This document shows, in pieces, positions 1 to 6,903 of a stretch of 10,903 nt of DNA (position 1 is its first letter; each line of letters begins with the position of its first letter). Source of the stretch: an uncultured Chlamydiaceae bacterium (GTDB lineage Bacteria > Chlamydiota > Chlamydiia > Chlamydiales > Chlamydiaceae); assembly GCA_937884635.1 (NCBI GenBank), contig CALGBW010000030.1:1-10903 (forward strand), in the 5' to 3' direction. Position numbers and translations under genes: made by a program. The notes under the pieces are model-generated. The model was not told the DNA's origin. It searched no databases and was given only the letters and a program-made list of their open reading frames with translations.

Positions 1-1350
1 ACGATAGTCAAACGAGTAGGTTAACTGTTTGAGTAAGTCTTGAACAGCCATGAAGATATCGTCTCGCTCTTCTTCCACCTTTTGAGCGATCAAGCGAATT
101 GAGGAGATAACTGTTGAATGATCTCTAGAAAAAATATCCCCTATACGAACATAGGATAATGAAAGCTTTTGCCTGCACAAATACATAGCCACTTGACGAG
201 GTAACACATACTCTCGTAGTTGAGATCTCCCTAATATACTTTCTGGAGAAACATTATAATACTGTGCAACAACCCGGATAATTCCTAATGGAGTCAATCG
301 TGTGTTTTCTGCAGCTTCTAATACATCATGTAAAAGAGTTTCAACGTCATCACGGTATAATAATTGCTGCGAAAGCTTTCTATAAGCCACTCGCTTAGAT
401 AACAATTTCATAGCGTGAATCATACTCTGCATTTGAGAAGAAAGGGCTGTAATTAAAAAATCTAAAGCCATTCCTTCAATACGGACATTTAACTGTTCTG
501 CCAAGCGTAAAAGAAAACTCCGTAATCCATTGTTATCTAAAGGTTGAATAGGAACAGCTACCCCCCATTCAAATCGACTAATCAATCGCTCCTCAACTGC
601 TTTAAGATCAGCTGGCGCACAAGAAGAAGAAATAACAATAAGCTTACCTTCCGTATGCAGGGAGTTAAATGTATGGAAAAACTCTTCCTGGGTAGCTCCC
701 TTACCAGAGAACACTTCTATATCCTCAATAAACAACGCATCTACATTTCTATAAAAAGTGCGGAACCGCTGCATTTCTCCAGAGCGTATAGCAGATACTA
801 AATGCTCTGTGAACATATCAGAAGTAACATAGAGAACTTTATCCTCTGCAGCCGCACGCATAGAATTGACAGCGGCTTGCATAAGGTGGGTCTTTCCAGA
901 TCCTTCTGGTCCAAATAAATAAATAGGGTTAAACGGAAACGTCCCTGTGTCTTTCGCAGGTCTTGTAAACTCCTGCAAAATCCTTACAGGCAAATCATTT
1001 TCAGGAGAAACCAGAAAACTCGAAAATGTCATATCGGGATCTGTTTTCCCATATTGCATAGTGAAATACGCTGTTTTCTCTTGCTGTATCTGCTTTTCCT
1101 TATAGGGAGCCGCTTTATCTAAAGAGGAAATATGAACGCGAATCTGCTTCCCATTGTTATTGATCAAACTCGTCTTAATCTTATGACGAATATGCTCTTC
1201 AAACCATGTGACTTGGAAAGAATCTTGAGCCTCAAGATACAAGTTACATGCGTCAAAGCACAAAACTTTCAATGACCTAAGCCATTTATCAACCGTATGG
1301 ACTCCGATCTCTTTTTCCTGTTGCAGAAGGAAGTTTTCCCACGCACGCAT
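1..1350 (-). CDS. dnaA: Chromosomal replication initiator DnaA paralogue (3' end missing)
   Basis: AAA+ ATPase of the DnaA family, which binds DnaA boxes and opens origin DNA. Reading leftward from ATG at 1350, 450 codons stay open to the window edge with no stop, so only a few C-terminal residues should be missing (family usually about 450-460 aa). Visible motifs: Walker A GPEGSGKTH at about 147-155; Walker B FIEDIE with E209-D210, where most DnaA proteins have DD; the arginine-finger stretch ERLISRF followed by a sensor-like EWG; and the DNA-binding domain IV with PRQVAMYL and RDHSTV (D410). Domain I (about 1-80) is divergent, as usual. Chlamydiae carry two dnaA paralogues (established); this one, next to yidC, corresponds to the copy named dnaA_1. 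Both the ATPase and DNA-binding signatures look intact. The start has only a weak ribosome site (GGGAA, about 6 bases upstream), and the gene lies 74 bases after yidC, so co-transcription is likely. Confidence 0.95.
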   Translation of the reverse strand, partial: MRAWENFLLQQEKEIGVHTVDKWLRSLKVLCFDACNLYLEAQDSFQVTWFEEHIRHKIKTSLINNNGKQIRVHISSLDKAAPYKEKQIQQEKTAYFTMQYGKTDPDMTFSSFLVSPENDLPVRILQEFTRPAKDTGTFPFNPIYLFGPEGSGKTHLMQAAVNSMRAAAEDKVLYVTSDMFTEHLVSAIRSGEMQRFRTFYRNVDALFIEDIEVFSGKGATQEEFFHTFNSLHTEGKLIVISSSCAPADLKAVEERLISRFEWGVAVPIQPLDNNGLRSFLLRLAEQLNVRIEGMALDFLITALSSQMQSMIHAMKLLSKRVAYRKLSQQLLYRDDVETLLHDVLEAAENTRLTPLGIIRVVAQYYNVSPESILGRSQLREYVLPRQVAMYLCRQKLSLSYVRIGDIFSRDHSTVISSIRLIAQKVEEERDDIFMAVQDLLKQLTYSFDYR

Positions 1351-1380
1351 AATATTTCCCGTTCAAACACACACTACATC

Positions 1381-1419
1381 GATGAATATGAGCTAGTTTT
1401 ACAGCAAGGCTCATTCATC
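1381..1419 (-). repeat. Imperfect hairpin in the yidC-dnaA gap
   Basis: Two stacked arms can pair: 1381-1387 with 1413-1419 (7 bp, GATGAAT/ATTCATC) and 1390-1393 with 1409-1412 (GAGC/GCTC). They are separated by a 2-base bulge (1388-1389) and close a 15-base loop. It fills most of the gap between the yidC stop and the dnaA start. No run of T follows on the minus strand, so it does not look like an intrinsic terminator. It could be an RNA processing site or a dyad binding site. This is seen in the sequence only. Confidence 0.45.
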
Positions 1420-1424
1420 ACTCC

Positions 1425-3791
1425 CTACTTCTTCTTATTAAGAATAACCTCATTCTTGAGATGTTTGCTGTCTAAAATCTTATTAGTTACCCATTGCTGA
1501 ATAACACCCAACAACATAGAAGAAAACCAATAAATATTTAAACCTGATGGGAAGTTATAAAACATGAATGTGAACAACAAAGCCATCATCGTTCCCATGG
1601 CTTCTTGTTGTCTTTGTTGTTCCGTCATTACCTTCGATCGTTTTGCAGCCGAAACCTTCTGTTGAGCTAACATAACGACACCTAGAAGAATAGGCAATAA
1701 GTGGAACTCATTCCCAATAAACCAAATTGGCGTAGACCAAGAGAATAACACATCCGGTGCTGTTAAATTGTCAATCCAACCTGGAATAAATGAAGCTCCA
1801 CGCAGAAGGAATGAGGACTTCAGCAAATCAAACATAGCGATTAAGAATGGCAACTGAATCAACAAAGGCAGGCAACCTGTAATTGGGTTTACCTTATTAG
1901 CTTTATACAAAGCCATGATCTCCATTTGCGCACGTTTAGGCTCACGCTTATATTTCTGCTGTACTTCCTGAATATAAGGGGAAAGTATTTGCATGCGACG
2001 CATAGAACGAATAGACCAGGCGTTCAAAGGATACAACAACAACTTCAAGAAAACTGTTAATAAGATGATGGAAATCCCCCAAGAACCAGACACCATCTTG
2101 AAAAACTTCATAATAATAAATAATAACGCAGCGAATGGCTCTGTAATAAAAGCAAAAAAGCCTCTGAACGTAATACAATCCAAATACTCTGGGCTTTCTC
2201 CCCTACTGTCCGTACGGGCCTTATCTAAAGCACGTAATGTAGGATCGGATAAAGGACCTGCATAGACAAGAAACCTTGAAGAGCCTTCTTCTTTTGGCAA
2301 TGGTAACATTGTCATATATCCAGGATATTTCGATGCCGGATAAGCTTGATTTTTTGGGTTCAAGTCAGATAGACGAGTTGGGACCACCGATCCAGGAATA
2401 TAAGAAGAAGCATATCCAGCGGGAAGGTCGGAAAGAGGGGTCAAAATGATCCCAAAGTATCCATTTGCATTAACAATCCATTGAGGATACACACCAGATT
2501 TTACAGAGACTGGTTCCTTAGCTTTAGGTAGCTTGACATTGCTAAGCTCTGCTTTATTTTTCTTTAAAGACCGATATTTAACACTCGGAACGAAAGCATT
2601 CGACATGATTTCTACTTCAGGAACACCCGACGTAATCCACAAATCATCATTAGCCTGGTTTAACCGAACCTCTATTTCAAAAGTATAAGGTAAATCATTT
2701 TGCAAAGAATAAATCTTTGTTACCGAACCATTATTGCTTTCTAATACAAGCTTTTGGTTATCAAAAGAAACAACACGGAACCCAGAAGCAATAGGAGAAG
2801 AAAGCTCTCTACCAGATACCAAGTTTAAAGCGTGAAATTGCGATGAAATCGGTTTCCCAGACTTAGAAAGGTCCCCTCTTCTTAACAAAGGATAAAAACC
2901 GCCGATTTCATTAGTGACTAGTTCATTTTTCCCATCTTTTGCCATAACACCTGGGAAAAAAGCAGCATGAGACGACTGACTGACCAAGTCTCTATCCACG
3001 CCAATTTCATTAACTACGCTGATATCATTTGAAGAAGCGAATGGTAGGTTAATTCCCTCTACGGAACCACTTTCCTGAGAAACCACCAACTGCATGTAAT
3101 CATTAGCTAGCACAAAGTACTGATTTTGTTCTGATTCAGCAGCTTTTGTAGAGGCAAACACAGCAGCTTTAGATAGAGGTAAATCTAAGGACTCTAATCG
3201 CGATGAGCGCGAATCATAAATCCCTAAAGGAATATATTCATTGCCTGATCGCCAAAATACTAGGGAAGTACCGAAAACCGTACTATCTTTGTTTAAAAGT
3301 TTTCCTTGTTTGTACTCACCCAAGAAAACAATAGGCTCCCGACCATTGCGGAACTCGACAGCCAATACAGGCAACCCTTCATCACCGGATGGCAAGAATA
3401 CCTTATCCATCCGAGTCCCATCTGTACGTTGGGTGCTATCTTCGTATAAGCCGATACGAATATTATCAAATGCCGTTGTCTGTTCTACAAGTTCCCAAAC
3501 AGCATCTGAAGCATACACAGAGTCTACACACTTATCCCTGTTTAGCAAAAGAAGGTTTTTACCAAACCGAACAGCATAATGTCCTTCGTCGCCATTCTTA
3601 TCTAATGAATCAGTCCAGGATACCACTCCTAGTCCTAAAGATTCCGTAGCAGCTAATACGTATTCAGAAATGGTTTTTTGTTTCTCAGCTAATTGCTTGC
3701 ACGATTTAAAGTCATTATATCCAAAAAAGCACTGACACGCGACAAAAGCCGTACCAACCAAAGAAACAAACAAAAACGAACGTTTATTCAT
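1425..3791 (-). CDS. yidC: Membrane protein insertase YidC (60 kDa inner-membrane protein)
   Basis: Inserts inner-membrane proteins, alone or with SecYEG. The 788 residues comprise a short N-terminal hydrophobic segment (about 5-24), a very long periplasmic region (about 25-540) and the conserved insertase core (about 540-775). The core carries WGISIILLTVFLKLLLYPLN at 571-590, the cytoplasmic hairpin LSPYIQEVQQKYK at 603-615, ALYKANKVNP-GCLPLLIQLP at 627-648 and the final FNFPSGLNIYW-type segment near 745-755. Lys583 aligns with the groove arginine (R366 of E. coli), so the positive charge is kept. The periplasmic region is about 200 residues longer than in E. coli YidC (548 aa in total), which is typical of chlamydial homologues. 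The end of the first hydrophobic segment (FVAC, C19) resembles a poor lipobox. The start is the first ATG; its ribosome site is weak (AGAG about 9 bases upstream). It follows lgt by 78 bases. Confidence 0.96.
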   Translation of the reverse strand: MNKRSFLFVSLVGTAFVACQCFFGYNDFKSCKQLAEKQKTISEYVLAATESLGLGVVSWTDSLDKNGDEGHYAVRFGKNLLLLNRDKCVDSVYASDAVWELVEQTTAFDNIRIGLYEDSTQRTDGTRMDKVFLPSGDEGLPVLAVEFRNGREPIVFLGEYKQGKLLNKDSTVFGTSLVFWRSGNEYIPLGIYDSRSSRLESLDLPLSKAAVFASTKAAESEQNQYFVLANDYMQLVVSQESGSVEGINLPFASSNDISVVNEIGVDRDLVSQSSHAAFFPGVMAKDGKNELVTNEIGGFYPLLRRGDLSKSGKPISSQFHALNLVSGRELSSPIASGFRVVSFDNQKLVLESNNGSVTKIYSLQNDLPYTFEIEVRLNQANDDLWITSGVPEVEIMSNAFVPSVKYRSLKKNKAELSNVKLPKAKEPVSVKSGVYPQWIVNANGYFGIILTPLSDLPAGYASSYIPGSVVPTRLSDLNPKNQAYPASKYPGYMTMLPLPKEEGSSRFLVYAGPLSDPTLRALDKARTDSRGESPEYLDCITFRGFFAFITEPFAALLFIIMKFFKMVSGSWGISIILLTVFLKLLLYPLNAWSIRSMRRMQILSPYIQEVQQKYKREPKRAQMEIMALYKANKVNPITGCLPLLIQLPFLIAMFDLLKSSFLLRGASFIPGWIDNLTAPDVLFSWSTPIWFIGNEFHLLPILLGVVMLAQQKVSAAKRSKVMTEQQRQQEAMGTMMALLFTFMFYNFPSGLNIYWFSSMLLGVIQQWVTNKILDSKHLKNEVILNKKK

Positions 3792-3869
3792 TAGGGGAAA
3801 CTCTATTATTCTTAAGCTAAAAAATAGAATAACACAGAAGCCATTTCCTATATACCTCTGGCTATGTAC

Positions 3870-4736
3870 TCAAGAAAAAAACCTAAATCTACGTTTTTTT
3901 CTAATAAAATATACAAATACTATTCCTAACCCTAATAAAAACATTGGACAAGACAACATCTGGCCTATTGTCAAATAACTTGCTTCACTCACTACGTTTC
4001 CTTGATGACTTTTTACAAATTCAGCCAAAAAACGAATGACAGCCGTTCCCATCAAAGCAAGCCCACAAGGTAATCCACTACCTAAAAGTAAACGCTTAGC
4101 ATAACAGAGATAGTAAATGACTATTGAAAAGATGAGATAACTTATCCCCTCATATAACTGCACAGGATGGACAACCTGTCCTAGAATACCGTCTGTGGGA
4201 TTTGAAAAAACCACACCCCAAGGTAAAGAAGTAGGCGTTCCTACGATTTCTTGATTCATAAAATTTCCTATACGAATCAAAAAAGCAGCACAACCAAATG
4301 CAGCAGCGCACAAGTCAACTAGAAATAAAAAACTCAACCTCGGCAAAGTTTTCCTGGATCTATAAGCAAAACACCATGCCCATAAAATTAATGCTAAAAT
4401 CCCCCCATGACTAGCTAACCCACCATGCCAGATTTTTATTATCTCCGCAGGATGCCGCCAATAAAAACGTCCTCCATAAAAAAGGATATACGCAACACGC
4501 GCACCCAACACAATAAATAGCAGCGAGTATAAAGAAAAATTTTCTAAGGCAGTCTTTACAGATGTCTTCTCCTTAACATCCTTACAATAAGACAGGGCTA
4601 AACGAATACCTAATAAGCAAGATAAAAACACACCCAAAGAAAAACACAGGCCATACCAAGATATTTGGACCCCCAGCTTTTCAGAAACCCAAATAAACCT
4701 AGATTGATTCCAGTGTATAATAGCTAAAAAATTCAT
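3870..4736 (-). CDS. lgt: Prolipoprotein diacylglyceryl transferase Lgt
   Basis: Transfers diacylglycerol from phosphatidylglycerol to the lipobox cysteine of prolipoproteins, the first step of lipoprotein maturation, in the inner membrane. The 288-residue protein is polytopic, with about seven hydrophobic segments. Family motifs: WYG at 27-29 (the conserved tyrosine region), HGGLASHGG at 104-112, the Lgt signature RIGNFMNQEIVG at 155-166, HPVQLYE at 190-196 and RFLAEF at 235-240. The tail is strongly basic (RKKRRFRFF). The start is supported by a strong ribosome site, AAGGAGGG, centred about 12 bases before ATG. It is transcribed divergently from the small membrane-protein gene and is the first gene of an apparent lgt-yidC-dnaA unit. 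It lies close to the E. coli length (291 aa), so nothing seems missing. Confidence 0.96.
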   Translation of the reverse strand: MNFLAIIHWNQSRFIWVSEKLGVQISWYGLCFSLGVFLSCLLGIRLALSYCKDVKEKTSVKTALENFSLYSLLFIVLGARVAYILFYGGRFYWRHPAEIIKIWHGGLASHGGILALILWAWCFAYRSRKTLPRLSFLFLVDLCAAAFGCAAFLIRIGNFMNQEIVGTPTSLPWGVVFSNPTDGILGQVVHPVQLYEGISYLIFSIVIYYLCYAKRLLLGSGLPCGLALMGTAVIRFLAEFVKSHQGNVVSEASYLTIGQMLSCPMFLLGLGIVFVYFIRKKRRFRFFS

Positions 4737-4824
4737 GACTACTGCCCTCCTTCTGATAAAGGCGGAAGAATTTTTTCTTTTTATGATACAGTGAGTCCTC
4801 AGATCTTAAAAAGAGTTACCTTAT
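4737..4824. promoter_or_regulatory. Divergent intergenic region with overlapping -10-like sites
   Basis: The only space available for both the leftward lgt promoter and the rightward promoter of the small membrane-protein gene. TATGAT at 4782-4787 (plus) and TATCAT at 4788-4783 (minus) are each one base from the -10 consensus and share five bases. No good -35 accompanies either: leftward, TTTTAA lies 17 bases upstream; rightward, nothing recognisable. If both are used, the two polymerases would compete for the same site. The pairing of elements is an inference. Confidence 0.35.
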
Positions 4825-5274
4825 ATGTTGAATCGAAATCGATTACTGGCTCATACGCCAGGATTAATATGGTTATACGGAGGAGTCAAGTTGCTCATAG
4901 CAGCTTCTAAACTCGTCTCCTCCACTCCGTTATCTACCAAAGTTTTTATACTCGCATCAGCTGCAGCTTGGGGACTATCTCACTTAAAGTATCATTTCTG
5001 TTTGAAGCATATGCTTGAAGCTCAAGCGACCACTAACTGTGAACTTCTTTCTCAGAAGATATCTCAAAAAAAATATTTATTACACTCTTTCCTTTCAAAG
5101 AGATTTTTTATCCTTTGCATAATGGCATTGTTCTCTTCCTCCCTATCTCGACTTGGGATTAAGAACCACCCAACAGCACATTTTCTCACTCTGGCAACCA
5201 TAGGATACGCTTTATGTAAAACAGGGTTTATCTCTATAGGATTGTTATATAAGAAAAAGCAGGCTACACTCTAA
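4825..5274 (+). CDS. Small multi-pass hydrophobic protein, candidate inclusion-membrane protein (CT101-like by position)
   Basis: A 149-residue protein with no enzyme motif that I recognise. Hydrophobic stretches lie at about 13-31, 38-54, 93-108 and 118-141. They form two bilobed pairs separated by a polar middle (about 55-91) that contains Gln/Lys-rich segments, and the tail is basic (YKKKQATL). There is no cleavable signal peptide. Its place directly before acpS, 5 bases from the acpS start, matches C. trachomatis CT101, reported as the inclusion-membrane protein MrcA. I make the link from gene order and hydropathy, not from an alignment. Bilobed hydrophobic domains are the hallmark of type III-secreted chlamydial Inc proteins, so an Inc role is plausible; an ordinary inner-membrane protein is the alternative. 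The ribosome site is weak (AAAAAGAG about 9 bases before ATG). Confidence 0.8.
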   Translation: MLNRNRLLAHTPGLIWLYGGVKLLIAASKLVSSTPLSTKVFILASAAAWGLSHLKYHFCLKHMLEAQATTNCELLSQKISQKKYLLHSFLSKRFFILCIMALFSSSLSRLGIKNHPTAHFLTLATIGYALCKTGFISIGLLYKKKQATL

Positions 5275-5279
5275 AATCT

Positions 5280-5648
5280 ATGAAGCCTCTTTGTACTGGT
5301 ATAGACATTATTGAAATTGCTAGGATTAGCAAAGCCCTTGAAATTCACGGGGAGCGTTTTTTACACAGGGTATTTACCCTGCAAGAACGGCAGTATTGCC
5401 TTGGGAAAACATCCCCCACACCAAGTTTAGCTGCACGCTTTGCTGCAAAAGAAGCTGTTTCTAAAGCCATAGGCACAGGGATCGGATCTCACCTTAGATG
5501 GAAGGATATAGAAATTATTAAGGTGCACAACCAGCCTTCCGTTCGACTCCCCCAACATATCTACGAACAATTCGGAATAAAAAAAATCTTATTATCCCTA
5601 AGCCATTGCCGCGACTATGCCACGGCAATAGCCATTGCCCTAGGCTAA
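5280..5648 (+). CDS. acpS: Holo-[acyl-carrier-protein] synthase AcpS
   Basis: Transfers 4'-phosphopantetheine from coenzyme A to the serine of acyl carrier protein, switching on type II fatty-acid synthesis in the cytoplasm. At 122 residues it is the normal family length. Key residues are visible at the same numbers as in E. coli AcpS: the metal-binding D9 in GIDIIEIARI and E58 in RFAAKEAV (53-60). SLSHCRDYA at 106-114 forms the C-terminal substrate region. The start is ATG at 5280, 5 bases after the upstream stop and without its own clear ribosome site, so translation is probably coupled to the small membrane protein. The 3' end overlaps convergent trxB by 9 bases. Confidence 0.96.
   Translation: MKPLCTGIDIIEIARISKALEIHGERFLHRVFTLQERQYCLGKTSPTPSLAARFAAKEAVSKAIGTGIGSHLRWKDIEIIKVHNQPSVRLPQHIYEQFGIKKILLSLSHCRDYATAIAIALG
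5605..5639. repeat. Alternative inverted repeats at the acpS/trxB convergent ends
   Basis: ATTGCCG at 5605-5611 can pair with CGGCAAT at 5623-5629 (7 bp, 11-base loop). The same GGCAAT (5624-5629) can instead pair with ATTGCC at 5634-5639 (6 bp, 4-base loop). All lie inside the last codons of acpS and just before its stop. Neither hairpin is followed by a T run on either strand, so these are not classical terminators. They are the only stable-looking structures where the two converging transcripts would have to end. Confidence 0.4.
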
Positions 5649-6581
5649 AAACCGCTCAGCATCTAGAGCCGCCATGCATCCGCTTCCAGCAGAGGTGATT
5701 GCTTGTCTATAATATTTATCCTGCACATCACCAGCTGCAAACACCCCAGGCACGCTCGTCTTAGAAGAGCCCTTTTCTGTGATAATATAACCTTGTTCAT
5801 CCAAAGCGACCTGTCCGCCTAAAAACGCCGTATTTGGTTGATGTCCTATAGCAAAAAACACCCCAGCAGCTTCAAATTCTGAAATTTCCTGCGTCTGATT
5901 ATTAATAATCTCTACAGAACGCACCACAGTATCACCAGAAATTTTGACGATCTCGCTATTCCATAAAAAATGAATTTTTTCATTACTTTCAGCGCGCTGA
6001 ATCATAACTTTTGAGGCTCGCAACTCATCTCTTCTATGAACAATATATACGCGTTTACCGTAACGAGTAAGGAACATAGCTTCTTCTAAAGCTGAATCCC
6101 CCCCTCCGATAACAAACAAGTCTTGATTTCTAAAAATCGGCGAGGCCCCATCACACACAGCACAAGCTGTAACTCCCTTCTGCCAAAACTCATTATCCCC
6201 CGCTCCAGGAATATACAAACGCTTAGCAGAAGCTCCCGTAGCAATAATGCAAGCATCACACGTGTATCTCTCCTCATTAGACATTAAGACAAACGGAGAG
6301 ACACGAAAATCTACAGAGGTAATGTCTTTGGACAATACAGTGGTCCCAAAACGCACAGCCTGTTTTTTCATATTGTCCATGAGCTGGTGGCCAAGAACCC
6401 CCTCGTGAAATCCCGGGAAATTATCTACATCCGTTGTAGTCATCAACTGTCCCCCAGCAATTCCAGAAAAGAATCCCTCAAATAACACTGGTGATAAGAG
6501 AGCTCGCGACGCATAAATAGCAGCTGTATAGCCCGCAGGCCCAGAACCTATAATAATAACTTTAAAATGTGATGTAGACAT
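5640..6581 (-). CDS. trxB: Thioredoxin-disulfide reductase TrxB
   Basis: Low-molecular-weight flavoprotein that uses NADPH to reduce thioredoxin in the cytoplasm. At 313 residues it is the usual bacterial length. Domains: N-terminal FAD-binding GSGPAGYTAAIYAS at 12-25; an inserted NADPH domain with the redox-active CAVC (C140, C143), GGGDSALEEA at 159-168 and the phosphate-binding HRRDELRAS at 182-190; then the second FAD segment GVFAAGDV at 279-286 and the RQAITSAGSG motif at 292-301. All catalytic parts are intact. The start is fixed by AGGAG, 7 bases before ATG. A good promoter-like pair lies about 35-65 bases upstream. The gene is convergent with acpS: its TAG (5642-5640) lies inside the end of acpS and the two share 9 bases around CCTAGG. 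Chlamydia meets both reducing host cytosol and disulfide-linked outer-envelope stages, so a thioredoxin system fits. Confidence 0.97.
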   Translation of the reverse strand: MSTSHFKVIIIGSGPAGYTAAIYASRALLSPVLFEGFFSGIAGGQLMTTTDVDNFPGFHEGVLGHQLMDNMKKQAVRFGTTVLSKDITSVDFRVSPFVLMSNEERYTCDACIIATGASAKRLYIPGAGDNEFWQKGVTACAVCDGASPIFRNQDLFVIGGGDSALEEAMFLTRYGKRVYIVHRRDELRASKVMIQRAESNEKIHFLWNSEIVKISGDTVVRSVEIINNQTQEISEFEAAGVFFAIGHQPNTAFLGGQVALDEQGYIITEKGSSKTSVPGVFAAGDVQDKYYRQAITSAGSGCMAALDAERFLA

Positions 6582-6615
6582 GACAAGCTCCTATTCCCTT
6601 CTTAGGGCATGAGAC

Positions 6616-6645
6616 ACCATATGAAAACGTCGTCAAAAAAGTCAA
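6616..6645 (-). promoter_or_regulatory. Candidate sigma-66 promoter of trxB
   Basis: On the minus strand, TTGACT (6645-6640, five of six -35 consensus bases) is followed after 18 bases by TATGGT (6621-6616, four of six -10 bases). Transcription would begin near 6609, leaving a leader of about 28 bases that contains the AGGAG ribosome site. This is the best promoter-like pair in the window; the -10 is imperfect. Confidence 0.5.
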
Positions 6646-6699
6646 TTACCCTCAGGACATATGAGAAGGACCCACAATCCTATCCTCAATACTTTAGAG

Positions 6700-6718
6700 A
6701 TAAATAAGAAATATTTAT
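6700..6718. repeat. AT-only inverted repeat in the trxB-rpsA gap
   Basis: ATAAATA (6700-6706) and TATTTAT (6712-6718) are perfect 7-base arms around the loop AGAAA. It lies about 55 bases upstream of the trxB promoter candidate and 100 bases upstream of the rpsA promoter candidate. It could be a dyad protein site or a weak hairpin; being all A/T, a chance origin is quite possible. Confidence 0.4.
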
Positions 6719-6796
6719 AGAAAGATGCCTAGATTCATAGAGCATAGCGACTACAGACCACTCATCTACGATAGCACAACAAAATTCCTTATTTTT

Positions 6797-6825
6797 TTCT
6801 TTTGGAAGAGCGCCAGGTATATATT
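6797..6825 (+). promoter_or_regulatory. Tentative rpsA promoter
   Basis: TATATT (6820-6825) matches the -10 consensus at five of six positions. The -35 position 17 bases upstream (TTCTTT, 6797-6802) is poor but lies in a T-rich run, as seen at some chlamydial promoters. The start point would fall near 6832, just before a 17-base dyad, and give an rpsA leader of about 270 bases. An alternative is TTCTCA (6825-6830) with TAGGAT (6847-6852). Confidence 0.3.
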
Positions 6826-6834
6826 TCTCAAAAT

Positions 6835-6851
6835 TCCTACATAATGTAGGA
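6835..6851. repeat. 17-base near-perfect palindrome upstream of rpsA
   Basis: TCCTACAT (6835-6842), one central A, then ATGTAGGA (6844-6851): eight-base arms that are exact reverse complements. This odd-centred dyad is the usual shape of a site for a dimeric helix-turn-helix regulator. If the tentative promoter is right it lies at about +4 to +20, where it could act as an operator or as a 5' stabilising hairpin in the transcript. Confidence 0.5.
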
Positions 6852-6903
6852 TAGGATAACTTTCTTTCGCTTCCCTTAAACGTGAGGCGTCTGAAGTTTT
6901 GCT

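Noticed and set aside
544..801. 85-codon plus-strand frame inside dnaA
   Set aside because: Shadow of the dnaA ATPase domain, whose motifs are intact on the minus strand.
1993..2265. 90-codon plus-strand frame inside yidC
   Set aside because: It lies wholly within a strongly supported gene on the other strand and has no ribosome site or recognisable protein.
3811..3866. Short inverted repeat AGCCA/TGGCT and TATATA between lgt and yidC as terminator or promoter
   Set aside because: The stem is only 5 bp over a long loop with no T run after it, and no properly spaced -35/-10 pair was found.
6661..6720. 19-codon frame starting MRRTHNPIL in the trxB-rpsA gap
   Set aside because: Only 19 codons, with AGGA too close to the ATG (3-4 bases). 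Its end is simply the AT-rich inverted repeat, and no neighbour suggests a role.
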